A stretch of 6,186 bases of DNA from Planctomycetota bacterium (GCA_029932425.1 JAOZQC010000215.1:1-6186), one strand, 5' to 3'. Counted from the first letter of the stretch, positions 1-5,755 are shown. The notes: generated by a model from the sequence alone, not told the origin. A program made the numbers and translations.

Positions 1-181
1 CGCCGAGGAGGGCGCACGGGCGCTCCAGCGCCTCGAGGAGGGAGAGCTTGGCCAGCTCCTCGCGGGCGTCCTCCGCCTCCCGGGCGGCGGCGGAGAGGCT
101 CAGATAGGCACCCACGGTGAGGCCCGCGAAGAGGAGCAGCATCGCCACCGCGTAGATGATCAGCTTGGATCGGAGCGGCAT
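1..181 (-). CDS. Membrane-anchored protein, N-terminus only (sensor-like)
   Basis: Only the first 60 codons are present; the gene runs off the left edge. It starts at ATG 181-179 (minus). Seen: a short basic N-terminus (MPLRSK), one hydrophobic segment at about residues 7-28, then a charged, Ala/Glu/Arg-rich helical stretch (about 31-50) that could form a coiled coil. Third codon positions are almost all G or C, which supports real coding. A single membrane helix followed by a helical linker is common in sensor histidine kinases, chemoreceptors and similar signalling proteins, but no catalytic or HAMP motif is visible here, so the function is not assigned. No strong ribosome binding site lies at the usual distance; a GGGAG lies about 12 bases upstream. 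The gene is divergent from scpA with a 46-base spacer. Confidence 0.6.
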   Translation of the reverse strand, partial: MPLRSKLIIYAVAMLLLFAGLTVGAYLSLSAAAREAEDAREELAKLSLLEALERPCALLG

Positions 182-215
182 CGGGTTTCGGTTCTCCCGG
201 CCGGGTTTGCGCTGC

Positions 216-230
216 TATCCTCCGCCCGTG
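216..230 (+). promoter_or_regulatory. Possible -10 box for a leaderless scpA transcript
   Basis: TATCCT at 216-221 lies 6 bases before the GTG start at 228. There is no purine-rich ribosome binding site in front of that GTG. A -10-like box this close to a start codon is the usual arrangement of leaderless mRNAs in GC-rich bacteria. The candidate -35 (TTCTCC, 193-198, 17-base spacer) is weak. This is inference from spacing only. Confidence 0.3.
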
Positions 231-986
231 TCCGCGGGCGAAGAGAACCGGTCCCTCGGCAAGGACCACCGCGTGGAGCTCGAGCGGTACTCGGGCCCCC
301 TCGACCTCCTTCTCTACCTGATCCGCCAGGAGGAGGTCGACATCCATGATATCCCCATCTCCCGGATCCTCGACCGCTACCTGGAAGCGCTGAAGGAGCT
401 GACCCGGGTGGATCTCGACCAGGCGGGGGAATTCCTGGTCCTGGCCTCGCTGCTCATGGAGATCAAGACCCGCTCGCTCCTGCCCTGCGATGAGCCCCTG
501 GAGGACGAGGAGCTGGATCCCCGGTTCGAGCTGGTGCAGAAGCTCCTCGAGTACCGGAAGTTCAAGGTGGTCTCGGAGGAGCTCCTGGCTCGGGCGGAGG
601 AGTGGGCGCGGCGCTTTCCTCCGAGCCGCATGCCGCTTCCCCCCGGTCCTCCCCCCGACGAGGTGCCCCTCGGGGAGCTCTCGCTCTTCGAGCTGGCCAC
701 CGCGTTCTACCGGATGATGGACGAGGTGGGCGCGGAGGGTCCCCGGGCGATCGTCTACGACGATGTCCCCCTGGAAGTGCACGTGGAGGAGATCCTGGGC
801 GCGCTCCGGGAGCGGGAGGCGATACCGTTCGCGGAGCTCTTCCCGGCGACGGCCGACCGCATCCGTATCTCGGGGGTGTTCCTCGCCCTCCTGGAGCTGG
901 TCCGGAGACGACAGGTGAAGGCGGTGCAGCGCCGCCCCTTCGGCCCCATCGAGGTGCGTCTCCGGGAGGATGCGCCCCCCCCTTGA
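228..986 (+). CDS. scpA: Segregation and condensation protein A (kleisin)
   Basis: ScpA is the kleisin subunit that bridges the SMC dimer and, with ScpB, forms the bacterial condensin acting in chromosome compaction and segregation on the nucleoid. The 252-residue length from GTG 228 is normal for the family. Seen: the N-terminal SMC-binding signature (YSGPLDLLLYLI at about 21-32, then VDIHDIPIS at 37-45), the conserved EFLVLASLLMEIKTRSLLP helix (68-86), a central helical LVQKLLEYRKFK block that normally contacts ScpB, and a C-terminal winged-helix region (about 180-245) ending in the typical PFGPIEV. An in-frame ATG at 156 would lie inside the divergent gene and add residues unlike ScpA, so GTG 228 is preferred; it lacks a clear ribosome binding site. 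scpB is not adjacent within the window. Confidence 0.95.
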   Translation: MSAGEENRSLGKDHRVELERYSGPLDLLLYLIRQEEVDIHDIPISRILDRYLEALKELTRVDLDQAGEFLVLASLLMEIKTRSLLPCDEPLEDEELDPRFELVQKLLEYRKFKVVSEELLARAEEWARRFPPSRMPLPPGPPPDEVPLGELSLFELATAFYRMMDEVGAEGPRAIVYDDVPLEVHVEEILGALREREAIPFAELFPATADRIRISGVFLALLELVRRRQVKAVQRRPFGPIEVRLREDAPPP

Positions 987-1011
987 TGGTCCCGCCGCGG
1001 GGTGGTAGCGT
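983..1011 (+). promoter_or_regulatory. Candidate sigma70-type promoter
   Basis: TTGATG (983-988) and TAGCGT (1006-1011) are separated by exactly 17 bases, in the gap before the 1123 gene; the -35 element overlaps the scpA stop codon. It would give a leader of about 105 bases. The leader holds a small hairpin, ACGGGG (1073-1078) pairing with CCCCGT (1086-1091). The -10 match is only partial, so this is tentative. Confidence 0.3.
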
Positions 1012-1122
1012 AGGGGCGAGTCCCCGGTCCGCGTCCGGCCCGCCGCGGCGTGACGAGGATCCGTCGCGCGGGACGGGGCGGGGACCCCCGTACTCCACAG
1101 GATCCCGAGTCCGGAGGCCGCC

Positions 1123-2379
1123 ATGCGCCGTTCCAGCATTCTTCTTGCCGCTCTCCTCCTCCTCCTCGGCTCCCGGGCCGCGGCGGGGGAAGGCGTCCAG
1201 TGGGTGAAGTCCCTCGCGGAGGCCCGTAAGCAGGCGAAGGAGCGGGGGGCCATGATCTTCGTCGCCATGTTCATGGCCGGCGAGGCCGCGAACCTGGCGC
1301 AGCAGGAGGTGTTCCGGGATCCGAAGTTCGTGAAGGTCTCCCGGGACTTCGTCTGCGTGTTCGGCTGCCCCGTGCCCATGCCCGTGAAGATGGTGAAGAT
1401 CGACGGCAAGCGGGTGGAGCGGTGCGCGTTCGCCCCCATGCTCACGAACGAGGATCACATGCAGGCGTACAACGAGATCCTCTCCGACTACGCGAACCTG
1501 AACACGGACAGCACCGGCGCCACCCGCATGCCGTTCAACTTCGTCATCGACGCGGACGGCAAGGTCCTCGACCAGATCGCCAACGGGGACAAGGAGTCCG
1601 GATTCGACGTGGTGGACGTGACGACGATGGTCTCGCGCCTCCAGGCGCTCGTCCGCAAGTACGGCAAGGGCATCACCGCGGAGGAGTACGCGGAGCTGAA
1701 GAAGCTCCTGGCCGCGGCGGAGGAGGAGCGGGAGAAGCGGCGCTACGACAGGGCCCTGAAGGCGGTGGGGAAGATCCTCTCCATCAACGACAAGACCCTC
1801 TTCGCGGACCGGGCGAGGAAGATCCGGGACGAGATCGACGCCGAGGGCCGGGCGGAGCTCGAGAAGGCCCTGGCCCTGGCCGCGGATCGGCCCCTGGACG
1901 CGGTGATGGAGATCGAGCGCCTGAAGAAGGTCTTCGCGGGCACGGCGGCGGGCCGGGCGGCGAAGGAGGAGCTCGCGAAGCTGAAGAAGCGCCCGGAGGT
2001 GAAGAAGCTGCTCCAGCGGCTGGCGGTGAGGAAGAAGGCGCAGAAGCTCCTGGCGGAGGCGGAGGCGCTCCTGGCGAAGAAGCAGTACTGGAAGGGCCTC
2101 CGGGCGCTCGACGCCGTGGCGAAGAGGTACGCGGACCTTCCGGAGGGAGAGAAGGCGAAGGCCCGGGCGGCCGAGCTGCGCGCCGACCCGGAGATCGCCC
2201 GCCAGGCCCGCGAGCAGGAGGCCGCGCGCTACGGCAAGAGCCTCCTCTCCATGGGCCGCTCGTTCGCCGCGAACGGACTCGTGGAACAGGCGCGCCGGAA
2301 GTTCCAGGAGATCATCGACCGCTTCCCGGGCACCACCTACGCCGAGCTGGCCCGGAAGGAGCTCGAGAAGCTGAAGTGA
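1123..2379 (+). CDS. Secreted thioredoxin-fold protein with helical-repeat tail
   Basis: The product has 418 residues. ATG 1123 has GGAGG at 1113-1117, five bases upstream. Seen: a signal peptide (MRRSS, hydrophobic run to about 15, likely cut after SRAAA near 21), then a thioredoxin-like domain at about 25-180. Support for the fold is the IFVAMF strand (45-50), the EVF-DP-FV helix pattern typical of thioredoxin_7/DUF953-like domains, and MPFNFVIDADGKVL (136-149), where Pro137 sits at the usual cis-proline position. The place of the CxxC pair reads roughly GEAA (about 53-56), so disulfide chemistry is unlikely there; cysteines occur only at 78, 82 and 101. Residues 185-365 are a Lys/Glu/Ala-rich helical region, and 370-416 resemble a TPR-like repeat with a FPGTTYAELA turn. 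It is probably periplasmic or exported; its substrate is unknown. Its stop codon overlaps the fmt start by one base (TGATG), implying co-transcription. Confidence 0.85.
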   Translation: MRRSSILLAALLLLLGSRAAAGEGVQWVKSLAEARKQAKERGAMIFVAMFMAGEAANLAQQEVFRDPKFVKVSRDFVCVFGCPVPMPVKMVKIDGKRVERCAFAPMLTNEDHMQAYNEILSDYANLNTDSTGATRMPFNFVIDADGKVLDQIANGDKESGFDVVDVTTMVSRLQALVRKYGKGITAEEYAELKKLLAAAEEEREKRRYDRALKAVGKILSINDKTLFADRARKIRDEIDAEGRAELEKALALAADRPLDAVMEIERLKKVFAGTAAGRAAKEELAKLKKRPEVKKLLQRLAVRKKAQKLLAEAEALLAKKQYWKGLRALDAVAKRYADLPEGEKAKARAAELRADPEIARQAREQEAARYGKSLLSMGRSFAANGLVEQARRKFQEIIDRFPGTTYAELARKELEKLK

Positions 2380-3377
2380 TGCCGGGCACCGACGAGAGAG
2401 AGGCGGAGGATCCGCTCCTCCGGGTGGTCTTCCTGGGAACCCCGGAGGCGGCGGTGCCCACCCTTTCGGCCGTGCACCGGGCGGGGCACCGGATCCCCCT
2501 GGTGGTGACCCGTCCCGACCGCCGGCGCGGCCGGGGGGGAAGGCCGGGCCCCTCCCCCGTGAAGGAGGCCGCCCTCGAGTACGGGCTGCCCGTCCACCAG
2601 CCGGAGGACGTGAACGCGCCGGAGAGCGTGAAGCGGATCCGGTCCGTGCGGCCGGACGTCCTGCTCATCGTGGCCTACGGGCGCATCCTGAAGAGACCCC
2701 TCCTCGAGGTCCCGCGGCTCCTTCCGCTGAACCTCCACTTCTCGATCCTGCCCGCCTACCGGGGGGCGGCGCCGGTGGCCCGGGCGATTGCGGACGGGGT
2801 GAGCGAGACGGGCGTCACCCTCCAGAGGATCGTGCGGCGGCTCGACGCGGGGCCGGTGCTGGCGGTGGAGAGGGTCGCGGTGGATCCCGAGGAGACGGCG
2901 GGAGAGCTGGAAGCGCGGCTGGCCGCGGTGGGGGCCGTCCTCACCGTGCGCACCCTGGCCCGGATCGCCCGGGGGGAGGCGACCGAGACCCCCCAGGACG
3001 AGGAGAAGGCCACGCGGGCCCCCATGCTCACGAAGGAGGAGGGCCGGGTGGACTGGGCGCGCTCGGCGGAGGAGATCTGGCGGCACGTGAGGGCGATGCA
3101 GCCCTGGCCGGGTGCCCGGGCCGTCTTCTCGGGCGCGGCGCGGAAGGGCGAGCTTCCCGTCACCCTCCTCTCCGTGCGTCCCCATCCCGGGGGCGGCCCG
3201 GACGCTCCCGGGTGCGCCCCGGGCACGGTGACGGCGGTGGAGTCCGACCGGTTCCTGGTCCGGACGGGGGGGGGCACGCTGGCCGTCCACCGGCTGAAGC
3301 CCGCGGGGAAGAAGGCCCTCACCGCCCGCGAGTTCGCCAACGGTTACCGCCTCCGCCCCGGAGACCGGTTCCGTTGA
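2379..3377 (+). CDS. fmt: Methionyl-tRNA formyltransferase
   Basis: Fmt transfers a formyl group from 10-formyl-tetrahydrofolate to Met-tRNA(fMet), making the bacterial initiator tRNA; it is cytosolic. The product has 332 residues, slightly above the usual 310-320, the excess being an acidic N-terminal lead of about 12 residues before VVFLGTPEAAVPTL. Seen: the TRPDRRRGRG loop (44-53) after the first Rossmann strands, AYGRIL (99-104), and the catalytic signature LNLHFSILPAYRGAAP (117-132) with Asn118 and His120. Asp156 in LDAGPVL completes the known catalytic trio. The C-terminal OB-like domain includes RAMQPWPGA (238-246) and ends in GYRLRPGDRF. ATG 2379 overlaps the upstream stop by one base, which suggests translational coupling. 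The usual partner def (peptide deformylase) is not next to it. Confidence 0.96.
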   Translation: MPGTDEREAEDPLLRVVFLGTPEAAVPTLSAVHRAGHRIPLVVTRPDRRRGRGGRPGPSPVKEAALEYGLPVHQPEDVNAPESVKRIRSVRPDVLLIVAYGRILKRPLLEVPRLLPLNLHFSILPAYRGAAPVARAIADGVSETGVTLQRIVRRLDAGPVLAVERVAVDPEETAGELEARLAAVGAVLTVRTLARIARGEATETPQDEEKATRAPMLTKEEGRVDWARSAEEIWRHVRAMQPWPGARAVFSGAARKGELPVTLLSVRPHPGGGPDAPGCAPGTVTAVESDRFLVRTGGGTLAVHRLKPAGKKALTAREFANGYRLRPGDRFR

Positions 3378-3411
3378 AACACCGGTGACCGGCACGGCTT
3401 CCTCGTCTCCT

Positions 3412-3452
3412 CGGGGCGATGCCCCGGCGCCGGGTTCTCCGGCGGAACGCCG
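3412..3452. terminator. Hairpin cluster between convergent genes
   Basis: The 104-base gap between the fmt stop and the J-protein stop holds two strong hairpins. One is CGGGGC (3412-3417), loop GAT, GCCCCG (3421-3426). The other is CGCCGG (3428-3433), loop GTTCT, CCGGCG (3439-3444); an alternative, CGGCG-GAA-CGCCG (3440-3452), competes with it. There is no T tract on either side, so a classic intrinsic terminator is not shown, but the position suits bidirectional termination. Confidence 0.4.
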
Positions 3453-3481
3453 CCTGCCCCCCGCTCCGCGTCCGGGGTTCC

Positions 3482-4131
3482 TCAGCTCCCCAGGATCCGC
3501 TCGTAGGCCCGGCGGATCTCGCGGAAGCGGCGCTCCGCCACCTTCCGGATCTCCTCGTCGAGGTCCGCCACCCGGTCGGGGTGGCAGCGCTTGGAGAGCT
3601 CCCGGTAGCTCCTTCTCACCTCCTCCGCGGTGGCGGTGAGGGGGAGGTTCAGGACCTCGTAGGCCTCGAGGATGGAGGCGATCTCGCGGGAGGCGGGGCG
3701 TCCGCCGGAGGGAGGCGGCTCCTCCCTCCCGGCGTCCTTCCCCCCCGTCGCCCGCGGTCGCCCGCGGTCCCCGCCCCCGCCCCGTCCTCCGGGGTCCCCG
3801 CCGGTTCCCGCGGCGGGGGAGGCTGCCGCCGGGCGAGGAACTCCCGGCGCTCGGCGCGATGCTCCGCTTCCCAGACCTTCGCCCGCCGGCGGAGCTCCCC
3901 GCGCGCGCCGAAGGCGCGCACTCCCACGAGGTGAGGAGGGGAGAGCAGGATCTCGCCCGCGGGGTTCTTCTCCACCGCGGAGGCGGCGCCGCAGGCGGCG
4001 CACCGGAAGAGGAGCACCGGGCCCCCCTCGGCGGCGGTCCGGGGGAGGAGGAAGGAGCCGTACTCCAGGCGCTCCGCGGGAACGGCGGCGCCGCAGCACC
4101 AGCATCGGGCGCTCTGCTCGGGATGGCTCAC
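3482..4131 (-). CDS. Zinc-ribbon plus J-domain protein, frame broken mid-gene
   Basis: This reads as one gene split over two frames. The first frame starts at GTG 4131-4129, with GGAGAGG (4141-4135) in front, and encodes CWCC (Cys10, Cys13) and CAAC (Cys44, Cys47), a likely four-cysteine zinc ribbon, then a charged linker. Unshifted it would stop at 3651-3649 after 160 residues. The second frame, ending at TGA 3484-3482, carries a clear J domain over the last 65 residues: a LEAYEVLNLP start, a YRELSKRCHPD helix with the HPD motif, and a final REIRRAYERIL helix. J domains stimulate the ATPase of DnaK/Hsp70. A -1 shift near the G7 run at 3746-3740 joins both parts into about 216 residues. The upstream part of the second frame is Arg-rich and out of register, so it is not a separate gene start. 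The break may be an assembly error, a real mutation or slippage. No dnaK or grpE lies nearby. Confidence 0.75.
3740..3769. repeat. C7/G7 homopolymer and 10-base tandem repeat at the frame break
   Basis: On the plus strand a run of seven C (3740-3746) is followed directly by GTCGCCCGCG twice (3747-3756 and 3757-3766) and a partial third copy (GTC, 3767-3769). It lies in the linker of the J protein where the frame changes. One extra G in the coding-strand run, or one more copy of the 10-mer, would each restore the downstream frame. Confidence 0.85.
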
Positions 4132-4134
4132 GGG

Positions 4135-4141
4135 CCTCTCC
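4135..4141 (-). promoter_or_regulatory. Ribosome binding site fixing the J-protein start
   Basis: The minus strand reads GGAGAGG here; its GGAG core ends six bases before GTG 4131. This favours that GTG over the ATG at 4105, which is in the other frame, and over the distant ATG at 4446. Confidence 0.6.
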
Positions 4142-4170
4142 GGTGACCGCAAGTGTCTTCCCCCGGGGAG

Positions 4171-4198
4171 GTTATCAGTTCGGAGACCCTCCTGCAAA
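4171..4198 (-). promoter_or_regulatory. Candidate promoter for the zinc-ribbon/J-domain gene
   Basis: On the minus strand TTTGCA (4198-4193) and GATAAC (4176-4171) are 16 bases apart; each matches four of six sigma70 consensus bases. The leader to GTG 4131 would be about 30 bases. This is a pattern match only. Confidence 0.35.
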
Positions 4199-4222
4199 GC
4201 ACCGCTATCATCCTCACCCGTC

Positions 4223-4248
4223 CCTCCCCCCGGGAAACCGGGGAGAGG
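4223..4248. repeat. Long hairpin with GAAA loop in the divergent spacer
   Basis: CCTCCCCCCGG (4223-4233) pairs with CCGGGGAGAGG (4238-4248) around a GAAA tetraloop, giving ten pairs with one C-A mismatch. The style (a CCTCACCC-type lead-in, then a C-rich/G-rich stem) resembles dispersed palindromic intergenic elements, but no second copy is seen in the window. The whole spacer, 4132-4408, holds no gene I can support. Confidence 0.5.
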
Positions 4249-4331
4249 TGGACGCACACAACTCTTTGCTGGACATGTGGTTGCGCTTTCCTCCCAGGCC
4301 CGGTCCCGGGGATTCCGATGAGAGAGGCACA

Positions 4332-4371
4332 GGGGTTGCTTGAACCCCGGGTGCCGCCGGCCGAGGCCGGC
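4332..4371 (+). promoter_or_regulatory. Tandem hairpins in the leader of the small CxxC gene
   Basis: GGGGTT (4332-4337) pairs with AACCCC (4343-4348) over a five-base loop. GCCGGC (4356-4361) pairs with GCCGGC (4366-4371) over CGAG. The two hairpins lie 37-77 bases before the ATG at 4409. They could be a structured leader or the 3' end of a small RNA. I do not recognise a known riboswitch. Confidence 0.35.
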
Positions 4372-4408
4372 CGAAGAGTGGAGCGCGACGACGCGCAGGA
4401 GGTGCTCG

Positions 4409-4540
4409 ATGACTCGTATGTTCAACCGGTACTGCACGAGATGCATGCAGACGCGGAGGTTCTTCGAGCTGGGCGAGCACTACGTCTGCGAGCGTTGCCG
4501 CAAGCTCCTCCACAAGGTGGCCTCGAAGAAGGAGCAGTAG
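4409..4540 (+). CDS. Small double-CxxC zinc-ribbon protein
   Basis: The predicted protein has 43 residues. ATG 4409 is preceded by a perfect AGGAGG (4397-4402) at six bases, the best ribosome binding site in the window. Seen: CTRC (Cys9, Cys12) and CERC (Cys27, Cys30), 14 residues apart, in a basic, aromatic-rich context (MFNRY before, HYV between, RKLLHK after). This spacing suits one small zinc ribbon that fills the protein. Such proteins often bind RNA, DNA or a larger complex, but I cannot name the family and assign no function. It is divergent from the zinc-ribbon/J-domain gene and convergent with the exported protein. An in-frame extension back to TTG 4340 would cross both leader hairpins and looks non-coding. 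Confidence 0.7.
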   Translation: MTRMFNRYCTRCMQTRRFFELGEHYVCERCRKLLHKVASKKEQ

Positions 4541-4643
4541 CCGCCCGAGCATCACCACGGCTCCCGGAGGTGTCCCGCTCCCCCCGCGCCCGCCCCGGGC
4601 TCCGGCGCCGCGGCCGTCCCGCCGCTCCCGCTCCCCCCCGCGG
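4541..4643. other. Convergent intergenic gap, no feature
   Basis: This is 103 bases of C- and G-rich sequence between the stops of the small CxxC gene and the exported protein. It has short self-complementary GC stretches but no stable stem followed by T residues, so no terminator is called. Confidence 0.5.
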
Positions 4644-5486
4644 TCACTCCTTCTCCGGGTCCGCCTCCGGAGGGGGCGCCGGCTTCCGCGGCGGCGGCGC
4701 CTTCTTCCCTTCGGGTGCGGGTTCCGGATCCTTCTTCTTTCCCCCGGGGGCTCCCTTCGGGGTCTCCGTCCCTTCCGGCGCCGGATCGCCGCCGGGCGCC
4801 GCGGATTCCGTCTTCCCGGGCTTCGCGGCGTCCTTCTTCCCCGGAGCACCCTCCTCCCTCTTCCCTGCTCCTGCCTCCCCGGCGGGGGTCTTCTCCGGGG
4901 CGCCGGGCCGTTTCCCCCCCGCCTTCGAGTTCCGGAGGCGCAGGCGCTCGCGGACCCGGTCGCGCAGCGTGTCGAGCGGCAGGACGTCCGGCCGCTTCCG
5001 GAGCTTCGCGCCCGGGCGGAGGGGCACGAGGGCCAGGCCCTTCAGGCTGTTTCGGGCGATGAGCCGGCCGGTGGCGGGGTCCTTCTCCACGAGGAACTTC
5101 CCCTGGTTCAGGCCGAGGGGGAGGAGCTCGCCGCGGCGGTTGCGCCACAGGAACAGCACGACGGTCTCCCCCTTCCGGAACTCCGGGACGCCGCGGACGG
5201 GGATGCGGTGCTCCCCCACGGTGCCTCCGAAGCAGGTCACCACGACCTCCGCCCCCGCGGACCCCTTGAGGACCTCGTCCACCGCCACGCGCACGTAGGT
5301 GTTGATCGTCGCGTGGTCGGGGGTCCACCGGGCCTTCGACTCGAGCACGCGGCCCCGGATGACGAGGGTGGCGGTGTCCGTGAGCTCCTCCACTCCCACC
5401 CGCACCACGATGGCGGCGGAGGCCGGGAGGCAGGCCAGGAGAAGGGCGGCGGCGGCGGAAGCGGCGAACGGGCGGGAGAAGCGCAT
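4644..5486 (-). CDS. Exported protein of unknown function with Pro/Lys/Glu-rich tail
   Basis: The predicted protein has 280 residues. ATG 5486-5484 is chosen over an ATG nine codons upstream because GGAGG (5497-5493) sits six bases before it and it opens directly on a signal peptide: MRFSR, then a hydrophobic Ala/Leu stretch to about 20. LLAC (Cys19) is a poor lipobox and ASA-A (about 22-25) a good signal peptidase I site, so a secreted or a lipoprotein form are both possible. Residues 26-150 form a compact beta-rich domain (LVIRGRVLESKARW, TYVRVAVDEVLKG, CFGGTVGEHRIPVRGVPEF, ETVVLFLW, LGLNQGKFLV). I recall similar secreted domains in several GC-rich phyla but know no function. Residues 187-280 are low complexity, rich in Gly, Pro, Lys, Glu and Ala, and probably disordered; some members of such families end this way to span cell-wall material. 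Confidence 0.85.
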   Translation of the reverse strand: MRFSRPFAASAAAALLLACLPASAAIVVRVGVEELTDTATLVIRGRVLESKARWTPDHATINTYVRVAVDEVLKGSAGAEVVVTCFGGTVGEHRIPVRGVPEFRKGETVVLFLWRNRRGELLPLGLNQGKFLVEKDPATGRLIARNSLKGLALVPLRPGAKLRKRPDVLPLDTLRDRVRERLRLRNSKAGGKRPGAPEKTPAGEAGAGKREEGAPGKKDAAKPGKTESAAPGGDPAPEGTETPKGAPGGKKKDPEPAPEGKKAPPPRKPAPPPEADPEKE

Positions 5487-5492
5487 GCAAAA

Positions 5493-5497
5493 CCTCC
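5493..5497 (-). promoter_or_regulatory. Ribosome binding site fixing the exported-protein start
   Basis: GGAGG on the minus strand lies six bases before ATG 5486, which decides this start over ATG 5513. Confidence 0.7.
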
Positions 5498-5503
5498 GCC
5501 ACG

Positions 5504-5531
5504 ATGCTATCACATCAGGACGCGTTGTCAG
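5504..5531 (-). promoter_or_regulatory. Candidate promoter for the exported protein
   Basis: On the minus strand CTGACA (5531-5526, five of six consensus bases) and TAGCAT (5509-5504, four of six) are 16 bases apart. Initiation about seven bases downstream would give a leader of only about 11 bases, just covering the ribosome binding site. Confidence 0.4.
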
Positions 5532-5549
5532 GGAGCCGGCGCGCCGGGA

Positions 5550-5687
5550 TCAGAGCGACTCCTTGGTGAGCAGGAGGCGGCGGAGGTTCGACCGCAGCAG
5601 GCGGGCCTGGGCGGACGTGAGATCCCGGGCGGAGACGGCTCGTCGCGACCGGAAGATCGACCGGAGGAGAAGGCGGAGGTATCGCAT
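5550..5687 (-). CDS. Possible small basic protein
   Basis: This is a 45-residue reading frame from ATG 5687-5685 to TGA 5552-5550. The protein is strongly basic and Leu/Arg-rich (MRYLRLLLRS at the start, LLLTKESL at the end) and could form one or two amphipathic helices. Codon positions behave as in real genes of a GC-rich genome: by eye about 89% G+C at position 3, about 70% at position 1 and about 50% at position 2. Against it, no clear ribosome binding site precedes the ATG and I recognise no family. It is on the same strand as the exported protein, 63 bases upstream, and divergent from the PIG-L-like gene. Confidence 0.45.
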   Translation of the reverse strand: MRYLRLLLRSIFRSRRAVSARDLTSAQARLLRSNLRRLLLTKESL

Positions 5688-5710
5688 GCCAACGGCCCCG
5701 GAGCTCGGGG

Positions 5711-5755
5711 TACAACGACGTTTCAACCCAATATGTGGGGTTTCGTCCCATCCTA
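5711..5755. promoter_or_regulatory. AT-richer island between divergent genes
   Basis: This stretch is clearly less GC-rich than its surroundings and contains an imperfect dyad: GACG..AACCC (5717-5729) against GGGTT..CGTC (5738-5747) around an AATATGTG centre. It lies between the 45-residue frame (minus) and the PIG-L-like gene (plus), so it probably holds one or both promoters and perhaps an operator. I could not fit convincing -35/-10 pairs. Confidence 0.3.

Noticed and set aside
156..227. In-frame ATG extension of scpA
   Set aside because: It overlaps the start of the divergent gene and encodes residues unlike the ScpA N-terminus.
562..1458. 298-residue open frame on the minus strand across scpA and the next gene
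   Set aside because: It runs antisense across two real genes, with shadow-like composition and no ribosome binding site or family motif.
2337..3395. 352-residue open frame on the minus strand opposite fmt
   Set aside because: It is antisense to a confidently identified fmt, is rich in Arg, Gly, Pro and His as expected of GC-rich shadows, and shows no motif.
4132..4446. Upstream ATG (4446) for the zinc-ribbon/J-domain gene
   Set aside because: It would cross the divergent small gene and the hairpin spacer; GTG 4131 has a good ribosome binding site.
4153..5298. 381-residue plus-strand frame across the small CxxC gene and the exported protein
   Set aside because: It is antisense to the exported protein and low in complexity, and its start has no support.
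5717..5747. GTTTCAACCC motif as a CRISPR-like repeat
   Set aside because: It is a single occurrence with no spacer-repeat array.
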